A stretch of 64,000 nucleotides of DNA, taken from positions 496,001 through 560,000 of the forward strand of contig NOKP01000023.1 of NCBI GenBank assembly GCA_002682825.1. The letters run 5' to 3'. Shown one piece after another: positions 23,333 to 35,439 of this stretch. Origin of the DNA: Neonectria sp. B-13 (Eukaryota > Ascomycota > Sordariomycetes > Hypocreales > Nectriaceae). The notes beneath the pieces are model-generated. The model saw only the letters and a list, made by a program, of their open reading frames with translations. It had not been told where the DNA came from and did no database searches. A program made the position numbers and the translations under genes. Numbering within the stretch: position 1 is the stretch's first letter; every line of letters begins with the position of its first letter.

Positions 23333-26300
23333 ATGGATGTATCTCAGGGACCCGACGATGAGGCCGATGGCCAAGTCCAGGGGCCTCTTACCTTACCGCA
23401 GCCACCCGCCGAGTCCTCATCCGAACCTAAGCGCCGTGAAATGCCACCAGGTATTGACCTTTCCTTCGTGGACACGACTCCAAACCGACCCAATAGATCC
23501 CACTCAACAGGAGAGCCGAGCGAACATGGCAGTCAATCTAACTCGGAGGCGCCCTTCTCACCGCGGAGCGTCGGATCCGACAAGGCAACCGGCCACCCCT
23601 CTACCGCCTCAGACATCGCCAGCGACCGAGTATTCCCTATCCGATCCGTCATCAGCGTCGATCCCACCAACATCAATGTTGCCCACGACGACTACTTCCA
23701 GGCCACGCGTAACAACGAGTCGCAAGCTATCTCAACTCATTTCCCCGGCACTGCTCGAGGGGAACCCGGGCTAGACCTCAGGCGGTCAGAGACCATGCCA
23801 ACATCTCACTTCACGAAGGCATCCAGTGACCGCTTTGCACCGTCAAGTCGGAGGAAGAATCCCATGAGCGGCCCAATGTCAAGCATACAGTTGGACGCTG
23901 CCAGACATGGGTCCAGTTCCACCCCTCAACAAATCAACATGGTCGCTTCAGAATACGAGATTGGCGAGTCAGGTCCGTCGGGCCCGACAGTCCCTGATAC
24001 CGAACCCGACACTTCATCCGCCACGGGAGACCAATCGATGCCCGATGCCCATATGACAAGCCGTTTCACGCACTTGGTGACAGAAGATGGGCATCCACTC
24101 ATCACTGGCCAGAATGGGGTTTTACAGAGATGCGAGGACGAGCCAATTCACACCCCCGGCGCTATCCAAATCTTTGGAGTCCTCTTGGCCTTGCGTGAGG
24201 AGAATGAGGGATGCTTTGTCGTCCGATATGTCAGCGAAAACTCGGAGAGACTGCTAGGCTACTCACCCCAGAAGCTATTCCAAGCGAAGAACTTTCTTGA
24301 TATATTGACAGAGGAGCAACAGGACAACCTCCTTGACCACATCGATTTTATCCGCGACGAAGACGCAGACCCTGCCATCAATGGACCCGAGGTATTCAGC
24401 ATTTCTATTCGAACCCCCAAGACCAAGTACAGGAAACTCTGGTGTGCAATCCATATCAATCCTGCCCATCCCGATTTGGTCATTTGCGAATTCGAGATGG
24501 ATGACGACATAGAATATCCTCTCCGACCTAGAGAAGATTGGGGTACTCCCGACACCCCTCACGATACACTCCAGGCCAATCCGACGCTTGAAGAGATCGA
24601 AGACAGCACTCAGATTCTTAGCAAACCTCTAAGGATACTGAGGAGTGCGAGGAAGAAGAGAGGAGATCAGGGGGCCATGCAGGTCTTTGATATTCTGTCT
24701 CAGGTCCAGGAGCAACTTGCATCCGCCCCAACCCTGGAGACCTTTCTCAAGATTCTCGTTGGTATTGTCAAAGAGTTGACTGGCTTCCATCGCGTTATGA
24801 TCTACCAGTTCGATCAATCCTTCAACGGAAAGGTTGTGACTGAGTTGGTCGACACCTCTCAAACCGCGGATCTATACAAAGGCCTTCACTTCCCAGCGTC
24901 CGACATACCCCGGCAAGCACGAGATCTTTATAAGTTGAACAAGGTCCGTTTGCTCTACAATCGGGATCAAGATACCGCCAGAATCGTCTGTCGTACAAAG
25001 GAGGACCTGGACGTTCCCCTAGACATGAGCCATGCATATCTCAGAGCCATGTCCCCGATTCACTTGAAGTATCTGACCAACATGGCTGTACGGTCGTCGA
25101 TGTCGATATCCATAAACGCATTTGACGAACTCTGGGGCCTAATTTCTTGTCACTCTTATGGCAATCAGGGTATGCGAGTGTCGTTCCCGATCCGAAAAAT
25201 GTGTCGCCTGGTGGGAGATACTGCCTCCCGCAATATCGAAAGGCTCTCCTACGCCTCCCGGTTGCAGGCCCGGAAATTGATCAACACTGCTCCTACCGAC
25301 AAGAATCCAGCGGGTTATATAATTGCGTCGTCAGAAGATCTTTTGAAACTATTCGATGCCGACTTTGGATTGTTGTCGATCAAGGGAGAGACAAAGATCC
25401 TAGGAATTATCGAACAAAGCCAAGAAGCGCTGGCTTTGGTAGAATATCTCCGAATGCGCAAGCTTACGTCTGTGGCCGCTTCCCAGAACATTAGGGAAAG
25501 CTTTCCTGATTTGCGATATCCGCCAGGATTCCAGGTCATCGCTGGCCTGCTGTACGTTCCGTTAAGTGTTGGCGGGAGCGACTTCATCGTTTTCTTCCGT
25601 CGGGGACAGACCAAGGAAGTGAAGTGGGCTGGCAACCCTTACGAGAAAATAGTCCGAGATGGCACCGCCGGTTACCTAGAGCCAAGGACAAGTTTCAAGA
25701 CTTGGCACGAGACGGTGATTGGCTTGTGCCGCGAGTGGAACGAAGATCAAGTTGAGACCGCAGCTGTGCTTTGTCTCGTCTATGGTGAGTTTATTTTCTT
25801 TCTACGCTTACCCCTCCGCTGCAATATTGACTTAGAAATTCAGGAAAATTTATCGAGGTCTGGCGCCAGAAGGAGGCAGCTATTCAGAGCAGTAAGCTCA
25901 CTCGCCTGCTACTCGCCAACTCGGCTCACGAAGTTCGGACGCCCCTAAATGCCATTATCAACTACCTCGAAATTGCCCTTGAAGGGTCACTTGATCAAGA
26001 GACTCGTGAAAACCTAGCTCGATCTCATTCGGCCTCGAAGTCATTGATTTATGTGATCAATGATCTTCTCGATTTAACCAAGATGGAAGAGGGCCAGAGT
26101 CTGGTCAAGAATGAAATTTTCGAACTCTCTGCCTGTCTTCGGGAAGCTACCAATCCCTTCGAAGCCGACGCCAAGCGAAAGGGCATCAAATACGACGTTA
26201 TTGAACACCCTGGACTGCCAAGCTTTGTACACGGCGACGAGCGGCGAATTCGACAAGCTATCTCGAACGTCATAGCAAATGCGTTCACTCATACTGAGAA

Positions 26301-27875
26301 TGGTCATGTCAAAGTCGAAGTGTTCGTCTCCGAAGTGAGAGATCAGCAAGCTGTCGTCGACTTTGCCGTGGAAGACTCGGGAGTCGGCATGAGCAACCGC
26401 CAGCTAGACGCACTGTTCCGTGATCTCGAGCAGGTCAGCACAGACGAACCACCTCTTCCGCCGCCCAACTCGGGCGAGGAACGACGTGAAGTAAGAACCT
26501 TGGGGCTTGGTCTCGCAGTTGTCGCCCGTATCGTAAGGAATATGGGTGGCCAGCTTCGTCTCAAGTCGGAAATCAACCAGGGGTCAAGATTCGTGGTCCA
26601 GCTACCTTTCCGTCTTCCCGCGGAACCACCCAGCTCGAAACCTGCAAGCGCAAAGGATTCTCAACATGGCATCGTGGCCTCGGTCGTCTCTGCTCCACAA
26701 TCAATAAAAGCTTCTCCCGAAGGCGAGATCCTACTTGTTGATCGGGCCAGCTCGCACCTTGACCTTGGAGGCGATGGCACCAGTCAGAAACCAAGCGTTG
26801 GACAGAGTTCTGGAAGCTTAATGAGTGACAGAAGTCACCAGAGCGATGCCGATCGGTTGATCAATGCTATTAAAACCCCCTTATCCCTAGATGACAGGGA
26901 ATCTGAATATCCCTTTTCCAAGAGTCCACATTCGACTGGGAGCTCAGACTTGCCGAACGATGGAGGAATAATTGGCGCCGAGGCACGCCTAACTGGTCCC
27001 CAGCCTCAGAAACCTAAGACGCCCGAACTTACCACAAGTCCACAAGTAGAGCCTGGGTCTACAGAGATCCGCGACTCTAAAACCCCACTCAAGGCCGTCA
27101 GGATACCTGATGAGTTTGCCGATATACCCCAACAGCCGCAGACCGGAGAGAATTCACGCGTGCTTTTTGAGCTCCGCACTGACGGAGATCCCCCAACGCG
27201 GAAAGCCCGGACGCACAGCGTAGTCAGTGCTACGGCCGATCAGCTCCAACCACAGGATCAACTCCAGCTCCGAGTGTTGGTGGCAGAGGACGACCCGATC
27301 AACATGAAGATCTTGAGAAAGCGACTAGAGAGAGCTGGGCATGACGTTGATCACACTGTCAACGGTCAGGATTGTGCAACGGTTTATCGGGAGAAGTCAG
27401 CACACTTTGACGTAGTATTGATGGATATGCAGGTGAGGAAAATCCCCTAACTTGGTCTCTCAACCGTGGCTAATATCTGTACTAGATGCCCATCGTTGAT
27501 GGCCTCACCAGCACCAAGTTGATTCGAGCTATGGAGATGGCCCCAGAGCACTCCGGTCACTCGTTCCTTGCGGCGAGAAACGGTCGCATCCCCATCTTTG
27601 CAGTGTCAGCTTCCCTCCTTGAGCACGAGCGGCAGGTTTATGTGGACGCCGGATTCGATGGATGGATCCTCAAACCAATTGATTTTAGGCGACTCAGCAC
27701 CCTCCTCGCAGGTATTTCTGAGGAAGAGATACGCAACTCTTGCTTGTATGAGCCCGGCGAGTGGGAACGTGGGGGTTGGTTCGGCTCTAGGCCTCTGTCA
27801 GACCTCAACACGAATGATGAGGTCACGCCACGGGCCGACGACTCTAAGGAGCTTGGTGACAGGGTGCAATCCTAG
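23333..27875 (+). CDS. fphA: Fungal phytochrome, red-light sensing hybrid histidine kinase
   Basis: Biliverdin-binding red/far-red photoreceptor of group VIII fungal hybrid histidine kinases. Exons 23333-25784, 25844-27432 and 27486-27875 give 1476 residues. A disordered N-terminal extension (1-250) precedes a PAS domain, where Cys267 in LQRCEDEPIHTPGAIQIFGV is the chromophore-attachment cysteine of this family. The GAF domain is at about 440-600 and has the PASDIP motif (FPASDIPRQARDLYKLNK); PHY follows at about 620-800. HisKA has His846 in NSAHEVRTPLNAIINYLE. The HATPase_c domain has an N-box (ISNVIANAFTH, about 955) and a G1 box (VEDSGVGMS, about 994). A C-terminal receiver domain carries the phospho-acceptor Asp1345 in VVLMDMQMP; intron 2 splits this motif after Gln. 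All catalytic residues are present, so the protein is probably functional. The reading frame stays open upstream to about 23075; I prefer 23333 for its ATG context. Confidence 0.95.
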
Positions 27876-28899
27876 CACTGTCTCTAAAATTGATGAGTAT
27901 GCTGAGAAGGCTGGAGCAAACTGGCTTTGTTCAACTGGCCAACACTGGTCCTGGGAAGTGCGCTGACCGTTACTGCGGCGAGCCATCTAGCCATTTCCTC
28001 AAAGACCCTGCTGAAATGGTTCAACTGGCAGTATACCGCCAGAAATGTCTTCGCTTGGTCAAATCCTTTCCCAATATTGTAGACGTAAAGGAGCGATGGA
28101 TGGCTTCGATGTAGCGCATCGCGGTCTCTCAAACGATTGTAACATCCCTGGATAAAACGTCAGCCGCATTTTAAGACCCGCGACTTCGATTTCACTCACT
28201 CTATTACAATTAGAGATATACTGTACACGATAAACACGACGGGGCGGGAAACAAGCGGCGTTGAGTCTTTAGGAAAGAGACCATGAGGATCCACCGGGGC
28301 TCCTTTACTTATTTTTCTGTTCTCGAGGTGGCTAGGAGTTTGCCGCTTTTGGTTTGTGGCTTTCATTGATAGACACGAAGTGGGTAGATGGGTGAGCCAT
28401 GGCAATGCTCGTAAGGCTGGGTTTGGGAACGGGTAGGACTATGGTTGGTTCGGCGTGGTGCCGTTGCATAAGTTTTCACATGGCAATGTTTCATCCGCCT
28501 CCTATTCACGAATTAATGGTGTCGTCAACCACCACGGCAAGATACAATACACCCTGTATGTTAGGATTGAATTTCTATCTTGAAGAAACCCCCTGGTAGT
28601 CAGTTCATGTGTATATTTTTCGTAGCCTAATAACGTTCAACGCCGTCTATGCATTAATACCGCAAGCCGAATGAGCCCCTATCATCCTCCTCGCCCCAAG
28701 ATGCCCATCTCCCAGTCCCTCTTGTCTGACGTCTTTCTGCAAACTTCTAGCCGTGTCACTGGGCCCCTGTGTCGCAACCAAGCTGGCAGCACGGCCTGTG
28801 GTTTCGTGACCGCCTCGAGCGACCGCGTTCGAGCTCGCGTTCCAGCTCCCGCTCGCACTGTACGCCCGACTCGGGTCTCTCTGCCGCGGCCGGGCGACA
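27876..28899. other. Intergenic region between convergent phytochrome and CK2-beta genes
   Basis: Contains the two 3' untranslated regions, AT-rich in its centre (28140-28650). No gene is seen. Confidence 0.6.
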
Positions 28900-30016
28900 C
28901 TACAGCTCGGACTCGGCACCGTTGGTTGACAACGCCATAGGGCTGCCGTTTTGGTGCTGTCGCTGGCGGAGGCGGGCGTTGCCGAGCGGGCGGCGTCGGG
29001 TTGTGGCCCTGCCATTCGGGTTCATGCCCTCGTCATCCTCCTCCGACTCTGGGTTCTGTTCGGCGTAGAGGCGGGCTTCGTCCAGCTCAGAGATGTTGAC
29101 GGGGCGGCCGCGAAGCCACTGCATCCGGGGACCTGATCGAGCACGCTCCGAGACACGGAAGCCATAGATACGGGGTTCATATATGTGGCCGGGGCCAAGG
29201 CCAGGGGCGATGTTCTTGGCATACATGCCGTTGATGAGGCCCTCGGCCTCGGGCACGCGGGAGTTGCTGTTGGTGAGGACCTCGATGCCGCGCTTGGTGA
29301 GGTCGTATTCAGGGAATGTTAGGAGGAAGAGGGCGCCAAAGGTGCGGCCGAAGAAAGCACCATCGACGGTTTGAAAGCGGCTGTTGGGTGGGACGTAGAC
29401 GTCTAGACACGAGGGGCAGAAGAGTTTGACCGTGTCCTCGCCGGGGATGTCGGAGAGGCCGACGGGCAGGGTGCGAGCCTGCTCGCAGTTTGTCCTGGGG
29501 CAGCAACCAAAGTGGCCGAGCTCGTACTTTTCGCTCATTTGTTGAATGCCGGCCCTGGAGCAGATGAAGCGCTGGTGGATGAGGCCGTAGAGCATCTCAG
29601 CAGATGACTCGATGACGGAGAGATCGCTAGCCATTCGACTATGGTGCCTCCGTGCAGCGTCGCCAGCAGTTCTGCCCAAGCGCTCTTGACCGTCTCCTAC
29701 ACCCGACTCGTTGTCGTCTTCTTCCTCCTCTTCTTCGTCTTCGTCGTCATCGTCTTCTGGTTCGACATCCAAGATCATCTATGATGCGCAGAAAACAAGC
29801 GGGTCAGTGTCATGTCGAAACCGGTATCCAGGGGGGGAGTCGATGACGCAAGCATACCTCCAATGCCTCCTTGTACATGGCAACCTGGGTCTGCAGACCC
29901 GTGAGGTTAAAGTCATCCTCGATGAACTCCTCCGAGACCTCGGCGAAGTACTCGTGACCGAGAAGGGAGCAGAAACTAGAGATCCACGACTCGGGCACGC
30001 CCGACGAGGTCGACAT
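28900..30016 (-). CDS. ckb1: Casein kinase II beta (regulatory) subunit
   Basis: Regulatory subunit that dimerises and docks CK2 catalytic subunits. Exons 30016-29858 and 29778-28900 (minus) join in frame at MYKEALE/MILDVEPEDD and give 345 residues. The N-terminus (SWISSFCSLLGHEYFAEVSE) is the conserved CK2-beta opening. An acidic run (residues about 60-80) is longer than in animal CK2-beta and is interrupted by a Ser/Gly-rich stretch. The zinc-finger dimer interface has its four cysteines in CPRTNC and LFCPSC, and is followed by RFQTVDGAFFGRTFGALFLL. A C-terminal tail of about 80 residues, rich in Arg and Gln, is of the fungal type. Assignment is secure; fungi often carry two beta subunits, so the number in the symbol is tentative. 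Confidence 0.95.
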
Positions 30017-30744
30017 GACGGCGTCGAGGGGAGGCCGGCGGAGGGGTCGATGAATACGAGCGCGGGTGTGGGCGTGCGCGTGCGCGTGGTTCAGGGTGGT
30101 GTCGCACGTATACGGATGGCGGGGGGGGTGGTAGGATCTGTCTATGGAGGACTGGTATCGATAGCGTCTTCAAGGGCCAGCCAAGGCGGGGTGAAGAACC
30201 AAGGCGGATAAGGGCGCGAGCGGGCGGGCGTTGTGGGCTGGGTGACGAGGCTGGCGGCGGAGATGGTGACGGCGATGGCGACGGCGATGGTTTGTACGGG
30301 GGCTTCGGATTAGAGCGCTCGCATCGTCGACATGGCGCGGCGCAGTGGGAGAGGTGGGTGAAGGTGAGGATGAGTATGGCTGTTGTTGGTTGGGATTTGA
30401 TAATGGAACCCTTTGGTGGGCCGTGAACCGTCGAGGCTCGACCGCAGGACTGGCGAGTAGAGGGTCGACCGTGGTTTGCCCGGGGCCGAGTGGGTCCGTA
30501 CCTGCCGCGTGCGCAGTTTCGGCTCCACAGTTTTCCCGAGATCCGACTCACTTCTCACCTCACCACTGACTAACATGTGGTTTAGAGGGCTTCTTCATTG
30601 ACCGGGACATTTATCAACCTCAAGAAGAGGGCACTATCTCGAGGCAATGTAAATTAAAGGTTTTCTTTTTTCTGCTTGCTTGATTCAGCATTGCTAGCGT
30701 TGTCAGATCCCTCAACATCCCTAAGCAGGAAACAGAGAGAGGCC
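30017..30744. other. Shared divergent promoter of CK2-beta and JmjC genes
   Basis: The first part is the CK2-beta leader, C-rich on its coding strand. At 30568-30585 a near-perfect branch point and acceptor (ctgactaac ... tttag) occurs, and another acceptor (gattcag) ends at 30688. The JmjC transcript may therefore have spliced 5' leader exons. Confidence 0.5.
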
Positions 30745-31797
30745 ATGCAAAAGAGCCTCTGCTTGACCACCAAACCGCAGTCATGGGTTCGCCGACTTCA
30801 TAAGACGGCCCATTGCCAACTGCAAACCCAATATCGGCCTATACCTTTGACGCCATCCCCTCCCGAGCTCGCAAACATCCAAAACTTCCGTGAGAAAGCT
30901 CTAGGCCCTCAAATACCTTTTCTGTTCGCGCGGGATGCCGGCTCTTCGACGAACAGTCTGCCCGCGGCCAGCAAGTGGTTCCACCGGGATGCTATCACCA
31001 ACTCAACGCACCAGGCCCAAGCTGCTGGCCCGTGGACTCTAGCACCGTACCTGGATCAGTTCCAGGAGTGGCCGTTTCCGTATGAACTCGTCGCGCCGTC
31101 GTCCAAGAACCAGGAGGCCCTGGTTGCCTTTCGTGACTGGCTCCTCTCCAGCAACGAGCCTGCGGACCAACTGCTTGCCGAGATCCTGGAGCCGTTTACA
31201 GCAGTGCTAGGCACGCAAACCTTCTTCCAGCTCTTTGCGCCTCTCCGCCTTCTCGTTAAGGCCCTCGAGTTCAACCACTCTCTGCCTCACAAGCAGCCCG
31301 AGCCCGTGGGACTCTACATCGCGCAGTCCTCCCTCCCCGACCTCCCCCCCGCGCTGCAAGACGACCTCCCGACTCCGGAACTCGTCCAACGCGCAGGCAA
31401 GGGCGACGTCTACAGCTCCAGCATCTGGCTCGGCACGGAGCCGACTTACACACCGCTCCACCGCGACCCGAACCCCAACCTGTTCTGCCAGCTGTGCAAC
31501 ACGAAGCTCGTCCGACTCATGCCTCCGGCTCTCGGCGACCGGCTGTTCTTTGACGTCCAGGCGCGCATCCGCCAGCAAGGCAACAGCCGCATCAGGACCG
31601 TGGAGATGATGGAGGGCAGGGAGCGGGAGGCGCTGCACGAGGCTGTCTGGCAGCGGGATCCCCTACCGGAGCAGTTGTATGAGGCCGAGCTGGGGCCTGG
31701 AGATTCCTTATTCATCCCCAATGGGTGGTGGCATTCCGTCAAAAGCAAGGGCTCTCGGGGACAACTCAATGGGTCCGTCAACTGGTGGTTCCGGTGA
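30745..31797 (+). CDS. JmjC/cupin-8 Fe(II)/2-oxoglutarate oxygenase, probably mitochondrial
   Basis: A 350-residue single-exon protein. The cupin_8/JmjC fold is shown by the Fe(II)-binding HxD pair, His239 and Asp241 in TPLHRDPNPNLFCQL, and by the distal His330 in SLFIPNGWWHSVKS. The segments FREKALGPQIPFLFAR and WPFPYELVAP are typical of the N-terminal part of fungal JmjC proteins. From Met 30745 the first 24 residues (MQKSLCLTTKPQSWVRRLHK) contain Lys/Arg and Ser/Thr but no acidic residue, as in a mitochondrial presequence; this supports the start. Likely a protein or RNA hydroxylase; the substrate is unknown. The frame continues upstream without an ATG to an acceptor site at 30688, so additional 5' exons cannot be excluded (see findings). 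Its stop is 124 bases from the stop of the convergent methyltransferase gene. Confidence 0.85.
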   Translation: MQKSLCLTTKPQSWVRRLHKTAHCQLQTQYRPIPLTPSPPELANIQNFREKALGPQIPFLFARDAGSSTNSLPAASKWFHRDAITNSTHQAQAAGPWTLAPYLDQFQEWPFPYELVAPSSKNQEALVAFRDWLLSSNEPADQLLAEILEPFTAVLGTQTFFQLFAPLRLLVKALEFNHSLPHKQPEPVGLYIAQSSLPDLPPALQDDLPTPELVQRAGKGDVYSSSIWLGTEPTYTPLHRDPNPNLFCQLCNTKLVRLMPPALGDRLFFDVQARIRQQGNSRIRTVEMMEGREREALHEAVWQRDPLPEQLYEAELGPGDSLFIPNGWWHSVKSKGSRGQLNGSVNWWFR

Positions 31798-31921
31798 TTG
31801 CTCTTTCATGTGTATCATTCTCATTTCGGGTAAAAGCGTCTTGTAATTTGGTTCCTCTCCACTGGAGCCGTGTATACTATTTTGTACTTCATCTCACCCT
31901 CACATGTACTCTACGATGCCA

Positions 31922-32936
31922 TTAGGTTTTTGATACAGGCTTACAGATGATCCAATTGAGATACCCGCAAGGCCACAGGTGCATTTCGCTACCACTGCGC
32001 ATCTCCCACTCGCTCGTGTCCGCCCCGCAGCTCCGCAGCAGCACCTCGACCTCATCCGGCGTCCGGGTCCGCAGCGAAGATACGTAGCCGTCGAAGACGA
32101 TGACGAATGGCAAGATCGGGATCAGCCAGCTGAAGATGAGCGTAATCGGAGACCGCCACTTCCAGGCGTACAGCGGCGCGGCCAGGAGAACGCCGATGCC
32201 CAGGATCAGGTTCGTCACGGCGCTGGCGAAGCTGCGGTCCTGCAGCTCGAAGATGGCGAACCCCTGGCTTGTGTCGACCGTGTCGCGCAGGATAGCCTTG
32301 GCTAACGGGTCGTCGAAGTGGTGGAACGCGAGGTTGAACAGACGCAGCGTCTTCTTACCATCGTCGCGATGGACGAGGTGGTCGGGCGCAGCGCTGGCGT
32401 CGACGCCGTCGCGCTCGTAGGTGATGAGCGGGTTCTTGCGGGCAACCTTGTCCCAAGCCTTGACGTTGGGGTGCAGGTCGGTGAGGATAAAACGGACGGG
32501 CGCGGAGCCGCGGGAGCGCAGGTGAGTATTGACGGCACGCTCAATGAAGGGCGTGGGGCCGCCGCCGCCAGCGCAGAAGTCGACGATGGTGTATTCGGGG
32601 AGGGTATCGCCGAGATTGCGAATCAGGATGTTGGCGGCAAGATTGGCGGGCGCGATGCTCTGCAAGGGCAGCTGCGACTTCCACACCTGGGTGAGGGCAT
32701 CTTGGACGCGGGCGCGGAGGAATTCGGGGAACCTGTGAGAGATTGAGTGGTTAGTCCTTCGTCTTGATGGCCCGGGGCAGAAAGTTGGAGGTTGATGACA
32801 TCTGGAGATGGATCTGGAGATGGGGATCGAGATGTGGTGGGGTAGGGGCTGATGACTGCATTGGTAGGTATACCACTTACCAGGGCTGGTCGTCAATCTC
32901 AAAGAAATGAATGCGAAACGGAAATAAGGGCGCCAT
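31922..32936 (-). CDS. Membrane-anchored SAM-dependent methyltransferase-like protein
   Basis: Exons 32936-32881 and 32732-31922 (minus) give 288 residues, joined at DDQPW/FPEFLRARVQ. A class I methyltransferase fold is suggested by motif I (VDFCAGGGGPTPFIE) and by the acidic ribose-binding strand end (ILTDLHPN). A short post-motif block, LFNLAFHHFDDPLAK, is typical of SAM methyltransferases. After the catalytic domain come two hydrophobic stretches, about VTNLILGIGVLLAAPLYAW and a second reading IFSWLIPILPFVIVFDG. These should form a membrane hairpin; the last 45 residues are soluble. I recognise the fold but not a named family member, and the substrate is unknown. The start at 32936 gives MAPLFPFRIHFFEI, read directly into the conserved region. 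Confidence 0.82.
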
Positions 32937-33471
32937 TCTGCACAAGTAGGGTCTAGAGTGCTCGATTATTGAGTGTTGTTTGGTTTTCAATTGGAACTTA
33001 TCATTCTTGGACCTGGAATATGTTGTTGTTAGTGTTAGGTCTGAAACTCCGTCGGGGGTTTGAAGCTACGTCGTTGACTTGGAATCATGCAGGGTAGCTC
33101 TTTTCCTAATCGGTGCCCAGGATGCATTGCGCATAACAACTCCTATCTGGGCACTTAAAAAAGCCACAATCATCATTCAACAAGGTGTACATTATAATAT
33201 AATAAGCTCGTTCCTCTTTCAACTTCTATGCTTGTCCTCTGAATCTGGGGTTTCCAGTTGCTGCCCTGCATCATGGTAACGCCCGACTCGATACAACCCA
33301 CACCTCAACATGCCCGGCGCTTAGAGAAACCACTACCAGGATTGTCTCTCTTGCCTCCCCACTGCGCATGCGGCAGCGTGTCTCAACAATTCCTTCAAAT
33401 CTCCGTCGGGGTATTCGTGGCCATCATGCAGATGATTATCATCAACTTGAACCCACCTGGACCCTCAACTG
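32937..33471. other. Intergenic region between two minus-strand genes
   Basis: Promoter of the methyltransferase gene and 3' flank of the Yrb30-like gene. AT-rich around 33150-33220. No gene is seen. Confidence 0.6.
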
Positions 33472-35439
33472 CTATTTTGTTGGGGCATCCGTGTACGGAT
33501 CAAATCCCATACGCCGCTTCGCATCGCTCCGAACCCGCCATTGTGTCTCACCCACCAAACCCGTCGTTGACGTCTCTTCTAGGAAGAAAGTCAGGATGTG
33601 GTCTGGGATAGAGAGATGTGAAGCCTGCTGAAACTCCTGAAGACTAGTCAGTCGAATCAGCATCTCCATTAGCGACAACGACGTTGTGATGGTTCCAAAC
33701 GGCGACCGCGCCACGAAGTCTTGCGTTTCAGCCGCATTCCGGAAGCGAGACATTGGCTGTCGAGAGTTTGTACTTGTCGACGACTGGAGAGACAACCTCT
33801 TGATCTGATCCACAACCTTGGGGTCAAGTGATGCTCGATCTCTTGGGGCCCCCTTTTTTGAGATAACATCCTCAAGTTCACCCGGCTCACCTGAGCTTAT
33901 CGACTCATCATCTTCTGCATCGGCAATCTCGTCGTCTTCTTCGTAGACCTCGAGTGCTATCCATTCGGGGTCGAGATGCGACGGGAATTTGAATTTGCGT
34001 AGCCCGTTGTGTAAAGACTTGCGTGCAATTTCTGACCGTACGGCGGCAGACTCCCGGAACAACTGTTTATCAACGATGGATTGCTCATCATCCCCGGCAT
34101 CTCCGTTACTTGTTACGGGGGTGATGCTGCCATCATCACTTTCCGCGTCGTCGAGATAGTCCGTGATTCCACCACCCGTGTCCCAGTTTGGAACCGCTTC
34201 AATATCACGCTTCAGCAATAACACTGGGTTGTGATCTCCATCAGTGGCAGTACCGATGTTGAGGATTCTGCCTGTGTCGGTGTAGAATATTTTGGATACC
34301 TGATGTATTGGGATGGATTCTCGGATACCAGCCGTGGCAATTTCGTCATATGGCCCACCTATCTGGTCGCCATCGTGCAGCCGTCCATCGTCAAGATCCT
34401 CAATGATTTCCAGGTGGTATGCGTATTCATCACCCCCCTCGAACATGTGGGTTGATATTGGCTCCGGGCAGTTTTCGGATCCGTTGACACTTGGTTGATA
34501 ACCTGCCATGCTATCGAAGGCGTAATCTCGTTTGGTTCTGCATAGCCGAACGCGGGCCTTGTGTAAGACTTCCTGCCAAAGCGGTTTTCTAGCGCCTTCT
34601 TCCAAGCCATAGACACCCTGTTCGCTAGGACCAAACGAACCGCCGGCTGCTTTGGGAGAGTTCAGTGTGGAGGCGTGGCTTAGGAACAGCATGTACAGAG
34701 ACAAGGTGAACGCAGGTCCAATCTGGACCGGCCTACTTGGATCTTGCGCAAATTGGGTATCACCAACAATGAGGAAAGTACTGGCTTGCAGCAATCTCGA
34801 CGGTGAAATGCCTGCGGGCAGTGATGTCGAGAGACTCTCTCCCGAAGCTGTTATTGCCAACTGTATGAGGGGAATTTCGCGATCGATTCTGTCCAGCAGA
34901 GCCTCGATATTTGCGATGATGGCGACTAACTCATCGTGATAGGCATGGGGCGCCTTGGTTTCAGCATGATTGTCGGCCAACTCTTCTTCAGCAACGGCGA
35001 CAGCTTCAATGCGGCGTCCTAACAAGACGATCTCCTTATGAAGCGACTTGGCAAGGGGCACAGCGGACTCGAGGAAGACGTTGCCCCTGCTGGACCTTGA
35101 CGCACGTGCGTTAGCTACGTATCTTGGCGAACGAAACCGATATGGGTTTGGGATCACACACTTGAACTCGATTAGGTCTATGGCCGGGGAGATGATCTGA
35201 TGAGGTGGTTAGTAAAGAGGGCGAGGAAAGTATTGGCTTGTCGCAAGGACTTTAGGTACCTTGATTTTGCTGTCAAGCAGCTTTCGGAGAGACTTGAGCT
35301 GGGCGTGCAGTTTCTTGTCTTCGACCGACTTGAGGAGGCGGGAACACTGCCCAAGCGCGTAGGTGGAGGTTAGGGCGATGCCGGAGCGAATTGCATATCT
35401 CATGGCCTGAACGCCAACGGTGGCCAGAAATTCGTCCAT
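33472..35439 (-). CDS. RanGTP-binding protein, Yrb30-like
   Basis: Exons 35439-35260 and 35196-33472 (minus), phase 0, give 634 residues. The N-terminus (MDEFLATVGVQAMRYAIRSG and the following ALTSTYALGQCSRLLKSV) and the block DLIEFKCVIPNPYRFRSPRY match what I remember of the fungal family annotated as RanGTP-binding proteins. The characterised member is S. cerevisiae Yrb30, which binds Ran-GTP and blocks GAP-stimulated hydrolysis. The middle region contains acidic, disordered stretches (about 380-470). The C-terminal block LLIRLTSLQEFQQASHLSIPDHILTF is regular and helical, close to the end. There is no transmembrane segment. Family assignment is from memory of motifs and not a search, so moderately sure. 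Confidence 0.75.

Noticed and set aside
28671..29068. Plus-strand frames opposite CK2-beta and its 3' flank
   Set aside because: Shadows of the minus-strand gene.
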